A DNA stretch of 64,000 nt, taken from contig CP119753.1 in assembly GCA_029319145.1 (NCBI GenBank), positions 1,984,001 to 2,048,000 on the forward strand. Direction: 5' to 3'. The notes under the pieces were generated by a model. That model ran no database searches. It was not told the DNA's origin and saw only the letters and a list, made by a program, of their open reading frames with translations. The DNA is from Microbacter sp. GSS18. GTDB lineage: Bacteria; Actinomycetota; Actinomycetes; Actinomycetales; Microbacteriaceae. The translations under genes and the position numbers were made by a program. Shown here in pieces: positions 50,034 to 58,915 of this stretch (position 1 is the first letter of the stretch; the number at the start of each line of letters is the position of its first letter).

Positions 50034-51257
50034 TCAGCTGCCGGCCGGGACGGTGGTGTACTCCCAGCCGAGCTCGTCGCCGACCAGGAGCGGGCCGAGC
50101 GACTCCCACTCGTTGGTGCCGGCGCGCAGCACCACCGGGTAGGCGGCGTTGTTGGGCTGGTGGAACTCCGCGTCGCCGAAGATGTACGGCGCCTGCGCCA
50201 TCGGCGAGTCGATCGGCTCGGTCATGCCCTTGGCGGCGGCGGTGAAGCTCTCACGCGTGATGTCGCCGTCGATGGACTCGAGGATGTCGATGAAGTACTT
50301 CGCCGCGAGGTAGCCGCCCTGCGAGAAGGAGGTCTTCGGGACGCCGTGGGCGTCCATCGTCTCGGACCAGTCGGCGACGGCCTCGATGCTCATGTCGCCG
50401 TAGGGCGCCCACTCGGCCGGCAGGTAGATGTCGCCCCCGTAGGCGGCGGATGCTGCGAACTGGTCGGAGTACGCCGACGTCAGTACCAGGAACGGCAGCG
50501 AGATGCCCTGGTTGGCCGCCTCGCCCAGGAACCCGAGCACGGCGTCGCCCACCTCGTTCATGAAGACGGCGTCGCACGTCTGCCCCTTGAGGTTCGAGAC
50601 GTTGCCGGCGTAGCTCGCCTGGCCGCGCACGAGCGATGCGTCGAGGTAGGCGAGCTCGTTGCCGGTGGCCGCGCTCCACGACGCGAACGCCTGCTCGTAG
50701 GCGGACTTCGCGGCCGCCTCGTCGGGGACGATCACGGCGCAGATGTTCTCGAAGCCGAGCTCCTCGGACCCGTAGGTGAGTGTGGCGAAGGCGTCGAAGA
50801 AGGGACCGGTGTTGGTCGGCGCGATGTTCGGCGTGGCGAAGCAGTACGGGTCGACGCCGGTGCCCTGGATGGACACGATGCCGTTGTCCTCCCACGTGGC
50901 GTGGTTGACGGCGCAGTCCAGCAGCGACGAGCTGCCGACGAGGGCGACGGCACCCGACGACAGCGCGTCCTGCGCGGCGGTCGCCGAGGCTGCCGGGTCG
51001 GTCTTGTCGTCGAAGACGTCGTACTGGATCGGGCGGCCGTCCAGGCCCCCCGCGGCGTTGTAGTCGTCGAAGACCGCCTGCACCGCCTGCGGCGCCTCGG
51101 GGAAGAACGTCAGGCCGCTGAGAGCCGCGACCGTGATGGGCTCGCCGGTCGCGGCATCCGAGCCACCGCCCGTGTCACTGGACGAGCAGCCGGCGAGGGC
51201 GAGTGCGGCGACCGCGACGGCTCCGGCCGCGGCGAGCATTTTCCGTGGGATGTGCAT
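50034..51257 (-). CDS. ABC importer substrate-binding lipoprotein (LivJ/LivK-like)
   Basis: A 407-residue secreted lipoprotein. The signal peptide MHIPRKMLAAAGAVAVAALA leads to the lipobox LALAGC with cysteine 24. The mature protein has the two-lobed type I fold: PITVAALSGLTFFPEAPQAV, GGLDGRPIQYDVFDD, ALVGSSSLLDCA and late SFSQGGYLAAKYFIDIL. Low similarity to classic LivJ in the ligand lobe leaves the substrate open. It is the first gene of the importer operon, facing away from the NIPSNAP-like gene. Confidence 0.9.
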   Translation of the reverse strand: MHIPRKMLAAAGAVAVAALALAGCSSSDTGGGSDAATGEPITVAALSGLTFFPEAPQAVQAVFDDYNAAGGLDGRPIQYDVFDDKTDPAASATAAQDALSSGAVALVGSSSLLDCAVNHATWEDNGIVSIQGTGVDPYCFATPNIAPTNTGPFFDAFATLTYGSEELGFENICAVIVPDEAAAKSAYEQAFASWSAATGNELAYLDASLVRGQASYAGNVSNLKGQTCDAVFMNEVGDAVLGFLGEAANQGISLPFLVLTSAYSDQFAASAAYGGDIYLPAEWAPYGDMSIEAVADWSETMDAHGVPKTSFSQGGYLAAKYFIDILESIDGDITRESFTAAAKGMTEPIDSPMAQAPYIFGDAEFHQPNNAAYPVVLRAGTNEWESLGPLLVGDELGWEYTTVPAGS

Positions 51258-51380
51258 GTGTGTGCCTCTCAGGTGAGCGCGGGACGGCAGCGTCCCGGGG
51301 GCGAATCGGCATCGATCTGAGCCCAGGCTAGAAACAGAGCGCTCCCGCCCCTTGTCCTACGAGGAACAGCACTTGACTTC

Positions 51381-51403
51381 GCGGGAACGCTCGCCGTTCC
51401 CGC
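51381..51403 (-). terminator. Palindrome upstream of the binding-protein gene; terminator or operator
   Basis: GCGGGAACG (51381-51389) pairs perfectly with CGTTCCCGC (51395-51403), centre CTCGC. It may terminate the NIPSNAP-like gene ending at 51461 or act as an operator for the importer operon. Confidence 0.45.
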
Positions 51404-51460
51404 CGAAGATCACGCCCGCACGCCGCTCCACGACAGCACGGCGCGGGGGCGCCCGATCGG

Positions 51461-51763
51461 TCAGTCCTTGATGTCCGAGACGAGGCGGATGTCGGTGGAG
51501 GCGATGCGCTGCGGCTCGCCTGCGAAGGCCGCGGCGCGCGCGTCCGAGGCCCTCCACGCCGCGTCGAGCTCCTGGAACGCCTCGGCGTCGCACTCGGCAC
51601 TGACCGCCCACAGGAACTCGTTCGTCTCGCGGATGCCGTACGCGAACTCGATCGCGAAGCCGGCCGCGGGCCGGGCATCGGGCATCCACTTGTCGTACCA
51701 CGCGAGGAAGGCGTCATACTCCCCGTCGACGAGGGTGTAACGGCGCAGCTGGATCGTCTTCAT
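51461..51763 (-). CDS. NIPSNAP-like / dimeric alpha-beta barrel protein
   Basis: A 100-residue protein starting MKTIQLRRYTLVDGEYDAFLAWY, the usual opening of NIPSNAP-like ferredoxin-fold proteins, with ETNEFLWAVSAECDAEAF in the second half. Small proteins of this kind are frequent in catabolic clusters; some are isomerases or hydrolases and most are unassigned. The start is ATG 51763, six bases after CAGGAT, so leaderless. It is divergent from the ThDP enzyme. Confidence 0.72.
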   Translation of the reverse strand: MKTIQLRRYTLVDGEYDAFLAWYDKWMPDARPAAGFAIEFAYGIRETNEFLWAVSAECDAEAFQELDAAWRASDARAAAFAGEPQRIASTDIRLVSDIKD

Positions 51764-51769
51764 ACCCCC

Positions 51770-51775
51770 ATCCTG
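51770..51775 (-). promoter_or_regulatory. -10 hexamer of leaderless NIPSNAP-like gene
   Basis: CAGGAT on the minus strand, six bases before the ATG at 51763. Confidence 0.5.
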
Positions 51776-51792
51776 CCCCGCGCGGGCTCGGC

Positions 51793-51798
51793 TAAGAT
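51793..51798 (+). promoter_or_regulatory. -10 hexamer for the ThDP enzyme gene, with a leader hairpin
   Basis: TAAGAT on the plus strand would start a leader of about 110 bases. The leader opens with a perfect 8-bp hairpin, CCGGCGCA (51807-51814) and TGCGCCGG (51819-51826), around GGGG. Confidence 0.4.
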
Positions 51799-51915
51799 CG
51801 ACATGTCCGGCGCAGGGGTGCGCCGGTGCTCGAAAAATGGGCACGCAGCCGCGCATCGCAGCGCGCGCGAGACACATACGGCCTCATATCCGTCCCTGTC
51901 TCGGAGGACTACTGC

Positions 51916-53568
51916 ATGCCCACCGTCTCCGCGCACGTCGCGCTGACCCTCGCCCGCCACATCGACCACGTCTTCGGGGTCATGGGCAACGGCAACGCCT
52001 ACGTGCTCGACGCGCTCGAGCGCGCCACGCGCGTGCGCTTCACCGCCGTCCGCCACGAAGCCGGCGGCGTCGTGGCCGCCGACGCCTACCACCGCGCCTC
52101 CGGGCGTCTCGCCGGCGCGACCGCGACATACGGCGCGGGCTTCACCAACACGCTCACCGCCCTCGCCGAGGCGGTGCAGGCGCACGTGCCGCTCGTCCTC
52201 GTCGTGGGCGACGAGCCCACGTCGGGACCGCGTCCGTGGGACGTCGACCAGATCGCCATGGCCTCGGCCGTCGGGGCGCGCACGTACACGGTCGGGCGCA
52301 CGGATGCCGCGGCCACGACGATGATCGCGATCGAGCACGCCCTGACCTACCGCGTCCCCACGGTGCTCGCGGTGCCCTACGACGTGGCCCGCCTCGACGC
52401 GGGCGACGTGCCCGAGGTCCCCGAGCCCCGCCTTCCCCCTCCCGTCGCCCCCGCCGGAGCCTTCGCCGCTGGCGCGATCCGCGAGATCGCGGAGGCGCTC
52501 GCGGCCGCCGAGCGGCCGCTGCTGCTGGCCGGACGAGGGGCCTGGATCTCCGGCGCCGGCGACGCGCTGGGCGGCATCGCGGACGCCACGGGCGCGGTGA
52601 CCGCCTCGACCGCACTCGGGCGCGGGATCTTCCCACGCGGCGAGTACGACCTCGGCGTCACGGGCGGATTCGGCGCGGCGGGGGCGATGGCCCTCGTGCG
52701 CGAAGCGGACGTCGCGGTGGTGTTCGGGGCGTCGCTGAACCAGTTCACGATGCGCTTCGGCGAGCTGTTCGCCCCCGGGACGCGCGTGTTCCAGGTCGAT
52801 GTGGCGCCCGCGGCGACCCACCCGCACGTCGGGGGCTTCGTCCGCGGCGACGCCGGGATCGTCGCCCGCCTGATCGGCGACGAGCTGCACCGGATCGGCG
52901 CCCGTCCCAGCGGCTGGCGCGAGTCGGTCGATCTCGCACCCCTGCGGGCCTACCACCCGGGCGACGGGGTCGCCGCCGACGGACGCCTGGACCCGCGGTC
53001 CGTCGCGACGCGCATCGGCGAGCTGCTCCCCGACGACCGCGTCGTGGTGTCGGACGGCGGGCACTTCATCGGCTGGGCGAACATGCACTGGCCGGTCGCG
53101 TCGCCCGACCGCATGATGATGGTCGGCACCGCGTTCCAGTCGATCGGACTCGGGTGGCCCTCGGTCCCCGGGGCCGCGCTGGCGCAGCCGGACGCGACCA
53201 TCGTGCTCTCGACCGGCGACGGCGGCGGCCTCATGGCGCTCGCCGATCTCGAATCGGCGGTGCGCGTCGCGGGCGGCCGGGGTGTCGCCGTCGTCTGGAA
53301 CGACGCCGCCTACGGGGCCGAGGTGAACCTCTACGGGCTGAAGGGGCTCGCGCGCGAGCCGATGCTGATCCCGCAGGTCGACTTCGCCGCGCTGGCGGCG
53401 GGCGTGGGCGCCGAAGGCGTCACGGTGAGCACGATCGAGGACCTCGAGCGCCTCGCGACGTGGACCTCCGAGCCGGTCGCGAGGCGGCGCTTCCTCGTGC
53501 TGGACTGCCGCATCTCGGGCGACGTGATCGCGCCATACCAGCAGGAGATCATCCGCGTGAACTCGTGA
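51916..53568 (+). CDS. Thiamine diphosphate-dependent enzyme (acetolactate synthase/benzoylformate decarboxylase-like)
   Basis: A 550-residue ThDP enzyme with the three-domain layout of the acetohydroxyacid synthase/decarboxylase family. The cofactor-activating glutamate is Glu48 (AVRHEAGGVVAADAY). The ThDP motif starts at Gly434-Asp435 (STGDGGGLMALADL) and closes with Asn462-Asp463 (WNDAAYGAEVN). The central domain (about 185-320) shows no clear FAD-binding pattern. The start ATG 51916 follows GGAGGACT. As it borders the aromatic island, a 2-oxo acid decarboxylase of the phenylpyruvate or phenylglyoxylate type is possible; sulfopyruvate or acetolactate enzymes are alternatives. Confidence 0.82.
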   Translation: MPTVSAHVALTLARHIDHVFGVMGNGNAYVLDALERATRVRFTAVRHEAGGVVAADAYHRASGRLAGATATYGAGFTNTLTALAEAVQAHVPLVLVVGDEPTSGPRPWDVDQIAMASAVGARTYTVGRTDAAATTMIAIEHALTYRVPTVLAVPYDVARLDAGDVPEVPEPRLPPPVAPAGAFAAGAIREIAEALAAAERPLLLAGRGAWISGAGDALGGIADATGAVTASTALGRGIFPRGEYDLGVTGGFGAAGAMALVREADVAVVFGASLNQFTMRFGELFAPGTRVFQVDVAPAATHPHVGGFVRGDAGIVARLIGDELHRIGARPSGWRESVDLAPLRAYHPGDGVAADGRLDPRSVATRIGELLPDDRVVVSDGGHFIGWANMHWPVASPDRMMMVGTAFQSIGLGWPSVPGAALAQPDATIVLSTGDGGGLMALADLESAVRVAGGRGVAVVWNDAAYGAEVNLYGLKGLAREPMLIPQVDFAALAAGVGAEGVTVSTIEDLERLATWTSEPVARRRFLVLDCRISGDVIAPYQQEIIRVNS

Positions 53569-53641
53569 CGGCATCGGCGGGAGCGTCGTATCACGCCCGC
53601 GCCCGCCGGGGAAGCGCCCCCGCGCCGGCGGATGCGTCTGC

Positions 53642-53647
53642 CACTCT
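53642..53647 (+). promoter_or_regulatory. -10 hexamer of leaderless transglutaminase-like gene
   Basis: CACTCT ends six bases before the ATG at 53654. Confidence 0.4.
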
Positions 53648-53653
53648 GGCGGA

Positions 53654-54451
53654 ATGCAGAGAGACGTCACGAGCCGCATCGTCCTGAATGTCACCGAACC
53701 GGCCGAGCTGGTGCTGTCGGTCGCCGTCGCACGCCAGTACGCGCCCGCCGACGAGTCGCTCGTCGTCACGCTCGGCGGAGAGCCGCTCGAGGTCTCGGAA
53801 TGGGAGGACGCCCACGGCACCCGACTGCATCGCGTCGCGCCGGGGGTCGGCGAGCTGATCGTCGAGTACGCGGCACGCCTCGACGGCCACGCCGCTCCGC
53901 TGGGGGGCGAGCCCGTCGATCGGGTCGTCTACAGTCGGCCGAGCAGATACGCCGAGTCGGACGCGCTGGCGCCGACCGCCGCCGCCGAGTTCGCTGATCT
54001 CGAGGGCAACGCGACGCTGCTGACCGCGGTGTCGTCGTGGGTCGGCACGCGCCTGGCCTACGTGCCGGGCTCGAGCCTGCCGACCGACGGCGCCCAGCGC
54101 ACCCTCCTCGCGCGCAAGGGCGTGTGCCGCGACTTCGCGCACCTGTGCGTCGCTCTGCTGCGCGCGACAGGGGTGCCTGCACGGCTCGTGTCGGTCTACG
54201 CGCCCGGGCTGGACCCCATGGACTTCCACGCCGTCGCCGAGGCGTGGATCGGCGGCGCGTGGTGCGTGGTCGATGCCACGACACTCGCGCCCCGCCAGAC
54301 GCTGGTGCGGATCGCGACGGGGCGGGATGCCGCCGACACGGCGTTCCTCACGATCCTCTCCGGCCGCACCGAACTGGTCGACATGACGGTCACGGCGGTC
54401 GCCGACGATCTGCCGACCGACGACCTGGATCGTCTCGTGTCGGTCTCGTGA
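53654..54451 (+). CDS. Transglutaminase-like (papain-fold) protein
   Basis: A 265-residue protein. The N-terminal 130 residues are beta-rich (RIVLNVTEPAELVLSVAVARQ). The transglutaminase-like core follows with the Cys-His-Asp triad: GVCRDFAHLCVALLRATGVPARLVS, MDFHAVAEAWIGG and WCVVDATTL. Bacterial members are peptidases or cross-linking enzymes of unknown substrate. No signal peptide is seen. The next gene follows after 31 bp in the same direction but has its own leaderless promoter. Confidence 0.85.
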   Translation: MQRDVTSRIVLNVTEPAELVLSVAVARQYAPADESLVVTLGGEPLEVSEWEDAHGTRLHRVAPGVGELIVEYAARLDGHAAPLGGEPVDRVVYSRPSRYAESDALAPTAAAEFADLEGNATLLTAVSSWVGTRLAYVPGSSLPTDGAQRTLLARKGVCRDFAHLCVALLRATGVPARLVSVYAPGLDPMDFHAVAEAWIGGAWCVVDATTLAPRQTLVRIATGRDAADTAFLTILSGRTELVDMTVTAVADDLPTDDLDRLVSVS

Positions 54452-54470
54452 CCGTCTCCCGCCCACGTGG

Positions 54471-54476
54471 CACAGT
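54471..54476 (+). promoter_or_regulatory. -10 hexamer of leaderless membrane-protein gene
   Basis: CACAGT ends six bases before the ATG at 54483. The same hexamer and spacing as at the DUF559 gene. Confidence 0.45.
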
Positions 54477-54482
54477 GGTCGC

Positions 54483-55028
54483 ATGAGGAAATGGGTGGTC
54501 CGGTTCGCGTCGCTGCTGGTGTTCAACGTCGTCGTGCTGCTGCTCATCGGGTGGTTCACGCCGGCCCGCGTGGGCTGGTCGGCGCTGTGGGCGGGCATCG
54601 TGCTGACGGTGATCGCGATCTGGATCAAGCCGCTCGTGCATCGCTGGTTCGCCTCGATGGCCGCCAAGTCCGCCCACCAGCGCACGAAGGCCGGCGAGAA
54701 GCTCGTCGAGTTCATGCTCGCGGTGGCGGTGGCGTTCCTGGTGTGGGTGGCCACCGTGCTCCTGTCTGGCGTGAGCGTCGGGGGCTGGTTCTGGGGCTGG
54801 ATCCTGCCGCCGGTCCTCCTCCTCATCGGCTGGGCGATCTACGACGCCGTCGACGACCGCATCGAGGGGCACGCGGGCGACCTGTACGACCGAGCGCTCG
54901 GACGCGAGGGGACGGATGCCGCCGCCGCGGCATCCGTCACTCCCGAGGCCGCCGCCGGCCGCCGCGAGCTGAAGGACGGCCTCACCGACGAGCAGCGCCG
55001 CATGCTCGACGACCTCGGCAACGGCTGA
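54483..55028 (+). CDS. Membrane protein of unknown function
   Basis: A 181-residue protein with four hydrophobic segments (about 7-25, 32-50, 78-98 and 103-122) and a hydrophilic C-terminal tail of about 55 residues ending TDEQRRMLDDLGNG. The tail has an Ala-rich linker (TDAAAAASVTPEAAAG). No catalytic residues or named family are recognised. It is convergent with the proton-ATPase gene. Confidence 0.65.
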   Translation: MRKWVVRFASLLVFNVVVLLLIGWFTPARVGWSALWAGIVLTVIAIWIKPLVHRWFASMAAKSAHQRTKAGEKLVEFMLAVAVAFLVWVATVLLSGVSVGGWFWGWILPPVLLLIGWAIYDAVDDRIEGHAGDLYDRALGREGTDAAAAASVTPEAAAGRRELKDGLTDEQRRMLDDLGNG

Positions 55029-55044
55029 GCCTCCTGGAACGGCA

Positions 55045-55125
55045 TCCGAAACTCGGATCCGCACGCAAAACTCGGATCAGGTGCGCCCGACGCTCCGAAT
55101 CGCGGCTGATTCTCCGAGATTCGGA
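55045..55125. repeat. 81-bp intergenic element, copy A
   Basis: It shares 58 of 81 positions, ungapped, with the element at 57747-57827. Both begin TCCGA and end ATTCGGA, giving imperfect terminal inverted repeats (10 of 11 positions in this copy). The right half overlaps the last codons of the proton-ATPase gene, so the element also encodes its C-terminal residues. Confidence 0.75.
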
Positions 55126-57584
55126 CTCCGCGGACGCCGACGGTCCAGCCACGCGTAGGCCGCGAGCTTCACCTGGTCCTCGACGAGGAACCACAGCAGC
55201 GACCAGCCCCACACCACCCCGATGAGCGCCCACGGCAGGGGCGCCATGAGGAATCCGGTCGCCGCGATGATCGTGGCGATGATCTGGGCGATCACGACGG
55301 CGCCCAGCAGGAGCCACGACGGCCCCGGGCTGGTCCAGAACCGGCCGCGCGTGCGCGCGACGAAGACCGTCAGGTGGCCCGACACCGACAGCTTCAGGAA
55401 CACCATCGTCTGGATCACGAGGAGCCCGGCCGCGCCCGACAGGCCGAACACCGTCCACGCGAGCCACATCAGCCCGAGCGTCTCGATGACGCCGACGGTG
55501 CCGAGGCTGCCCGACACGGTGAGGACGCTGCGCATGTCCCAGCGCACCGGCTTGTCGGCGCCCTTCGCCCGGTCGTAGGCGATCGACAGCAGCGCGCCGT
55601 CGTTGAGCAGGGCGAGGATCACGATCATGATCGCCGACACCGGCCGCACCCCGAGGGCGATGACCGACACCGAGACGAGCAGGAGCACGCGGATCGTCTC
55701 GGCGATGCGGTACACGGTGTAGCTGGTCATGCGGCCGAAGATCTCGCGGGCCAGCCGGATCGCCGAGACGATGACCGACAGGCCGGGCTTGAGCAGCACG
55801 ACGTCGGCGGCGGCCCGCGCCGCATCCGTCGCCCCCGACACCGCGATGCCGGCGTCGGCCTGCTTCAGGGCGGGGGCGTCGTTGACGCCGTCGCCGGTCA
55901 TGCCGACGATGTGGTCCCGCGACTGCAGGGCGCGCACGATGAGGTACTTGTGCTCGGGGAACACCTGGGCGAAGCCGCCGGCCTCCTCGACGAGGTCGGC
56001 CGTTTCGTCGGGCACGGCGGTCTTCGCGTCGACGGACTCCGGCAGGCGCCGGGCGTCCTGCAGGTCGCCGGGGATGCCGACCTGTCCGGCGACCTCGCGC
56101 CCGATCGCGAGGGCGTCGCCGGTGATCATCTTCACCTCGACCCCGAGCGCCCGCGCGTCGCGGATGGTCTCGGCCGAGTCGGGGCGCGGCGGATCCGCCA
56201 GCGGGAGGACGCCCAGCAGCGACCACGGGGCGTCCGGTCCTTCGGCCGCGGCGACGGCCAGCGCCCGGTCGCCGTGCGCCGCGAAGCCGGTCACGGCCTC
56301 TTCGGCGGCCGTCCGGACGTCGGCATCCGTCGTCTCGCACAGCGAGATGACCGCCTGCGGCGCGCCCTTCGTCACGCGCAGCACCGAGCCGCCCGACGTC
56401 TCGTACTCGGCCTGGGTGCGCTTGGTGACGGGGTCGAAGGGCGTGAACGCGGTGCGCCGGTACGCGTCGAGCCCGTCCGGCGCCGCCGCCACGGCAGCGG
56501 CGTCGATCGGGTCCTTGCTGCCGGGCTGGGTCGCGAGAGCCGCCGCGCCCAGGATCCGCTCGGCGGAGACATCGGGCGCGAGCCAGGGCTCGCCGACGGT
56601 GATGCGGTTCTGCGTCAGCGTGCCGGTCTTGTCAGAGCACAGCACGTCGATGCTGCCGAGCTCCTCCACCGCCGGCAGATGGCTCACGACGGCGCTCTGC
56701 GCCGCAAGCTGCCGCGCGCCGACGGCCATCGTGACCGACAGCACGGCGGGCATGGCGACCGGCACCGACGCGATGATGACGACGAGACCGAAGTCGATCG
56801 CCGACAGCCAGCCGCTCCCCCGCAGCAGCGACACCGCGGTAGTGAGCACGACGAGCACGAGCGCTGCGTAGATCAGCAGCCGCCCGATGCGCAGCACGAT
56901 CCGCTGGACGTGGCTCGTGGTGCCCGCCGACGCCACGAGCGCCGTCGTGCGGCCGATGTAGCTGGCGGCACCGGTCGCGATGACCATGGCGTCGGCCTGG
57001 CCGTGCACGAGCACGGACCCGGAGTACAGCTCGTCGCTGTCATCGCGGGCAACCGGCAGGGATTCCCCGGTCAGTGCGGACTGGTCGACCGAGACGTCCT
57101 CCCCGTCGAGGATGCGAAGGTCGGCCGGCACGATGTCGCCGAGTGCGACGTGGACGACGTCGCCGACGACGAGCTCGGCGACGGGCACGTCGGTCCAGGC
57201 GCCGTCGCGGCGCACGCGCGCCGACGTCGCCAGCGTCTTCTTCAGCGCCGCGATCGTGTCGGCCGCCTGATGCTCCTCGTAGAACGCCACGAGCCCGTTC
57301 ATGACCAGCAGCGCCCCGATGATCGCAGCATCCGGCCAGTGCCGCAGGACGAGCGACAGCACCAGCGCGATCTCGATGAGCCACGGGATGGGCGCCCAGA
57401 AGTAGCCGAGGAACACCAGCACGGGGTTGCGGGCGGTCTCTTCGACGGCGTTGGGGCCGTTGCGGGCGAGCCGGTCGGCGGCCTCGGCCGCGGTGAGCCC
57501 CTCGGGGGCGGAACCCAGCCGATCCGGCAGGTCGCCGAGGGGGATTCGTACGAGGTCGTCGGGAGCGAGCTCGGTGTCCGTCAT
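55077..57584 (-). CDS. Proton-pumping P-type ATPase (P3A, plasma-membrane type)
   Basis: An 835-residue P-type ATPase that pumps protons outward. TGES is at residues 172-175; the phosphorylated Asp318 is in CSDKTGTLTQNR; the hinge reads MTGDGVNDAPALKQADAG. The helix-5/6 region LNDGALLSIAYDRAK matches the P3A pumps of plants, fungi and some bacteria, rather than Ca or heavy-metal pumps. ATG 57584 follows GGAGGACC. Odd: the last fifteen or so residues (from RSPNLGESAAIRS) fall inside an intergenic repeat element, suggesting a recently altered C-terminus, the part that is autoinhibitory in eukaryotic relatives. Confidence 0.92.
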   Translation of the reverse strand: MTDTELAPDDLVRIPLGDLPDRLGSAPEGLTAAEAADRLARNGPNAVEETARNPVLVFLGYFWAPIPWLIEIALVLSLVLRHWPDAAIIGALLVMNGLVAFYEEHQAADTIAALKKTLATSARVRRDGAWTDVPVAELVVGDVVHVALGDIVPADLRILDGEDVSVDQSALTGESLPVARDDSDELYSGSVLVHGQADAMVIATGAASYIGRTTALVASAGTTSHVQRIVLRIGRLLIYAALVLVVLTTAVSLLRGSGWLSAIDFGLVVIIASVPVAMPAVLSVTMAVGARQLAAQSAVVSHLPAVEELGSIDVLCSDKTGTLTQNRITVGEPWLAPDVSAERILGAAALATQPGSKDPIDAAAVAAAPDGLDAYRRTAFTPFDPVTKRTQAEYETSGGSVLRVTKGAPQAVISLCETTDADVRTAAEEAVTGFAAHGDRALAVAAAEGPDAPWSLLGVLPLADPPRPDSAETIRDARALGVEVKMITGDALAIGREVAGQVGIPGDLQDARRLPESVDAKTAVPDETADLVEEAGGFAQVFPEHKYLIVRALQSRDHIVGMTGDGVNDAPALKQADAGIAVSGATDAARAAADVVLLKPGLSVIVSAIRLAREIFGRMTSYTVYRIAETIRVLLLVSVSVIALGVRPVSAIMIVILALLNDGALLSIAYDRAKGADKPVRWDMRSVLTVSGSLGTVGVIETLGLMWLAWTVFGLSGAAGLLVIQTMVFLKLSVSGHLTVFVARTRGRFWTSPGPSWLLLGAVVIAQIIATIIAATGFLMAPLPWALIGVVWGWSLLWFLVEDQVKLAAYAWLDRRRPRSPNLGESAAIRSVGRT

Positions 57585-57746
57585 GCGCAGGTCCTCCGAT
57601 TCTCAGGCCGGAAGGCGTGGTGCGCGTCGTCGCCACGTCTAATCCCCACGCTACGCGCGCTCGCCGGCGGCGCCAGGGACGTCAGTCCCCTCACGGCGAA
57701 GCCATAGGCGCCGCACGGATTCGTGGCGCGAAGCATCCGTACGGGC

Positions 57747-57827
57747 TCCGAGATTCGGATCCGCGGGCGAGATTCGGGACATGCGACGCGAACGCTCCGA
57801 ATCCGGGCGTGTTCCCCGAAATTCGGA
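57747..57827. repeat. 81-bp intergenic element, copy B
   Basis: The partner of copy A, lying between the proton-ATPase start and the folD stop. Nine of eleven terminal bases are inverted repeats. It lies 30 bases beyond the folD stop and may serve as its terminator. Confidence 0.75.
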
Positions 57828-57856
57828 TGCTGCGCGCGGCCCGTCGCGCGGACGGC

Positions 57857-58738
57857 TCAGCCGGCGGCGCGCTCGGCGGCCTCCACGACGTTCGTCATCA
57901 GCAGCGCGACCGTCATCGGGCCGACGCCCCCGGGATTGGGCGAGAGCCAGCCGGCGACCTCCGCGACGTCGGGGTGGATGTCGCCGTAGACCTTGCTCTT
58001 GCCGGTCTCGGGGTCGTCCTCGCGCGTGACGCCGACGTCCAGCACGGCCGCGCCGGGCTTGACGTCCTCGGCGCGCACGATGTGCTTCACGCCCGCCGCG
58101 CCCACGATGACGTCGGCCTGGCGCAGGTGGTGGCCGAGGTCCACGGTGCCGGTGTGGGTGAGGGTCACGGTGGCGTTGTACTCGCGGCGGGTCAGCAGCA
58201 GTCCGATCGAGCGGCCGATCGTGACACCGCGGCCGACCACGACGACGTGCTTGCCCGCGAGGTCGTAGCCGTTGCGCACCAGCAGCTCGATGACGCCGCG
58301 CGGCGTGCACGGCAGCGGCGACGTGATGGGCGTGTTGACGTTGAGCACGAGCCGGCCGAGGTTGGTCGGGTGCAGGCCGTCTGCGTCCTTGTCGGGGTCG
58401 ATGCGCTCGAGGATCGCGTCGGTGTCGAGGTGCTTGGGCAGCGGAAGCTGCACGATGTAGCCGTGGCATGCGGGGTCGGCGTTGAGCTCGTCGATGAGCG
58501 CCTCGACGTCGGCCTGCGTGGCGTCGGCGGGAAGCTCCTTCTGGATGGAGTTCATGCCGATGGCCTCGGACTGACGGTGCTTCATTCCGACGTACAGCTG
58601 CGATGCGGGGTCGGCGCCGACGAGGACCGTCGCGATGCCGGGCGTGATGCCGCGCTCCTTCAGCGCCGCGACGCGCGCCGTGAGCTCTTCCCTGATCGCG
58701 GCCGAAGCCGCCTTGCCGTCCAGAACCTGTGCCGTCAT
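57857..58738 (-). CDS. folD: Methylenetetrahydrofolate dehydrogenase / methenyltetrahydrofolate cyclohydrolase
   Basis: Interconverts methylene-, methenyl- and formyl-tetrahydrofolate. It is 293 residues, of normal length. Motifs: [23 protein letters not shown] with the catalytic lysine in the YVGxK region, [13 protein letters not shown], the NADP site [17 protein letters not shown] and the end [14 protein letters not shown]. The start ATG 58738 follows AGGGAGGAAG; codons upstream in frame lack similarity. It is downstream of glyA in the same direction, separated by 177 bp; both enzymes handle the same one-carbon pool. Confidence 0.95.
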   Translation of the reverse strand: MTAQVLDGKAASAAIREELTARVAALKERGITPGIATVLVGADPASQLYVGMKHRQSEAIGMNSIQKELPADATQADVEALIDELNADPACHGYIVQLPLPKHLDTDAILERIDPDKDADGLHPTNLGRLVLNVNTPITSPLPCTPRGVIELLVRNGYDLAGKHVVVVGRGVTIGRSIGLLLTRREYNATVTLTHTGTVDLGHHLRQADVIVGAAGVKHIVRAEDVKPGAAVLDVGVTREDDPETGKSKVYGDIHPDVAEVAGWLSPNPGGVGPMTVALLMTNVVEAAERAAG

Positions 58739-58915
58739 GATCTTCCTCCCTGAAGCGCGCACCCCATCATCGGCGTCGCACGGCGCCGGCGGCGTCGCGT
58801 CTTCCGATGAGCGGATGCCGATGCCCGGCGTTCGTCGTCGAACCGCCATCCTGAATACCTATGCTCATAGGTATTCTACGGTCGGTCGCGGCGAATCGCC
58901 AGCCTCGATGCCCGC

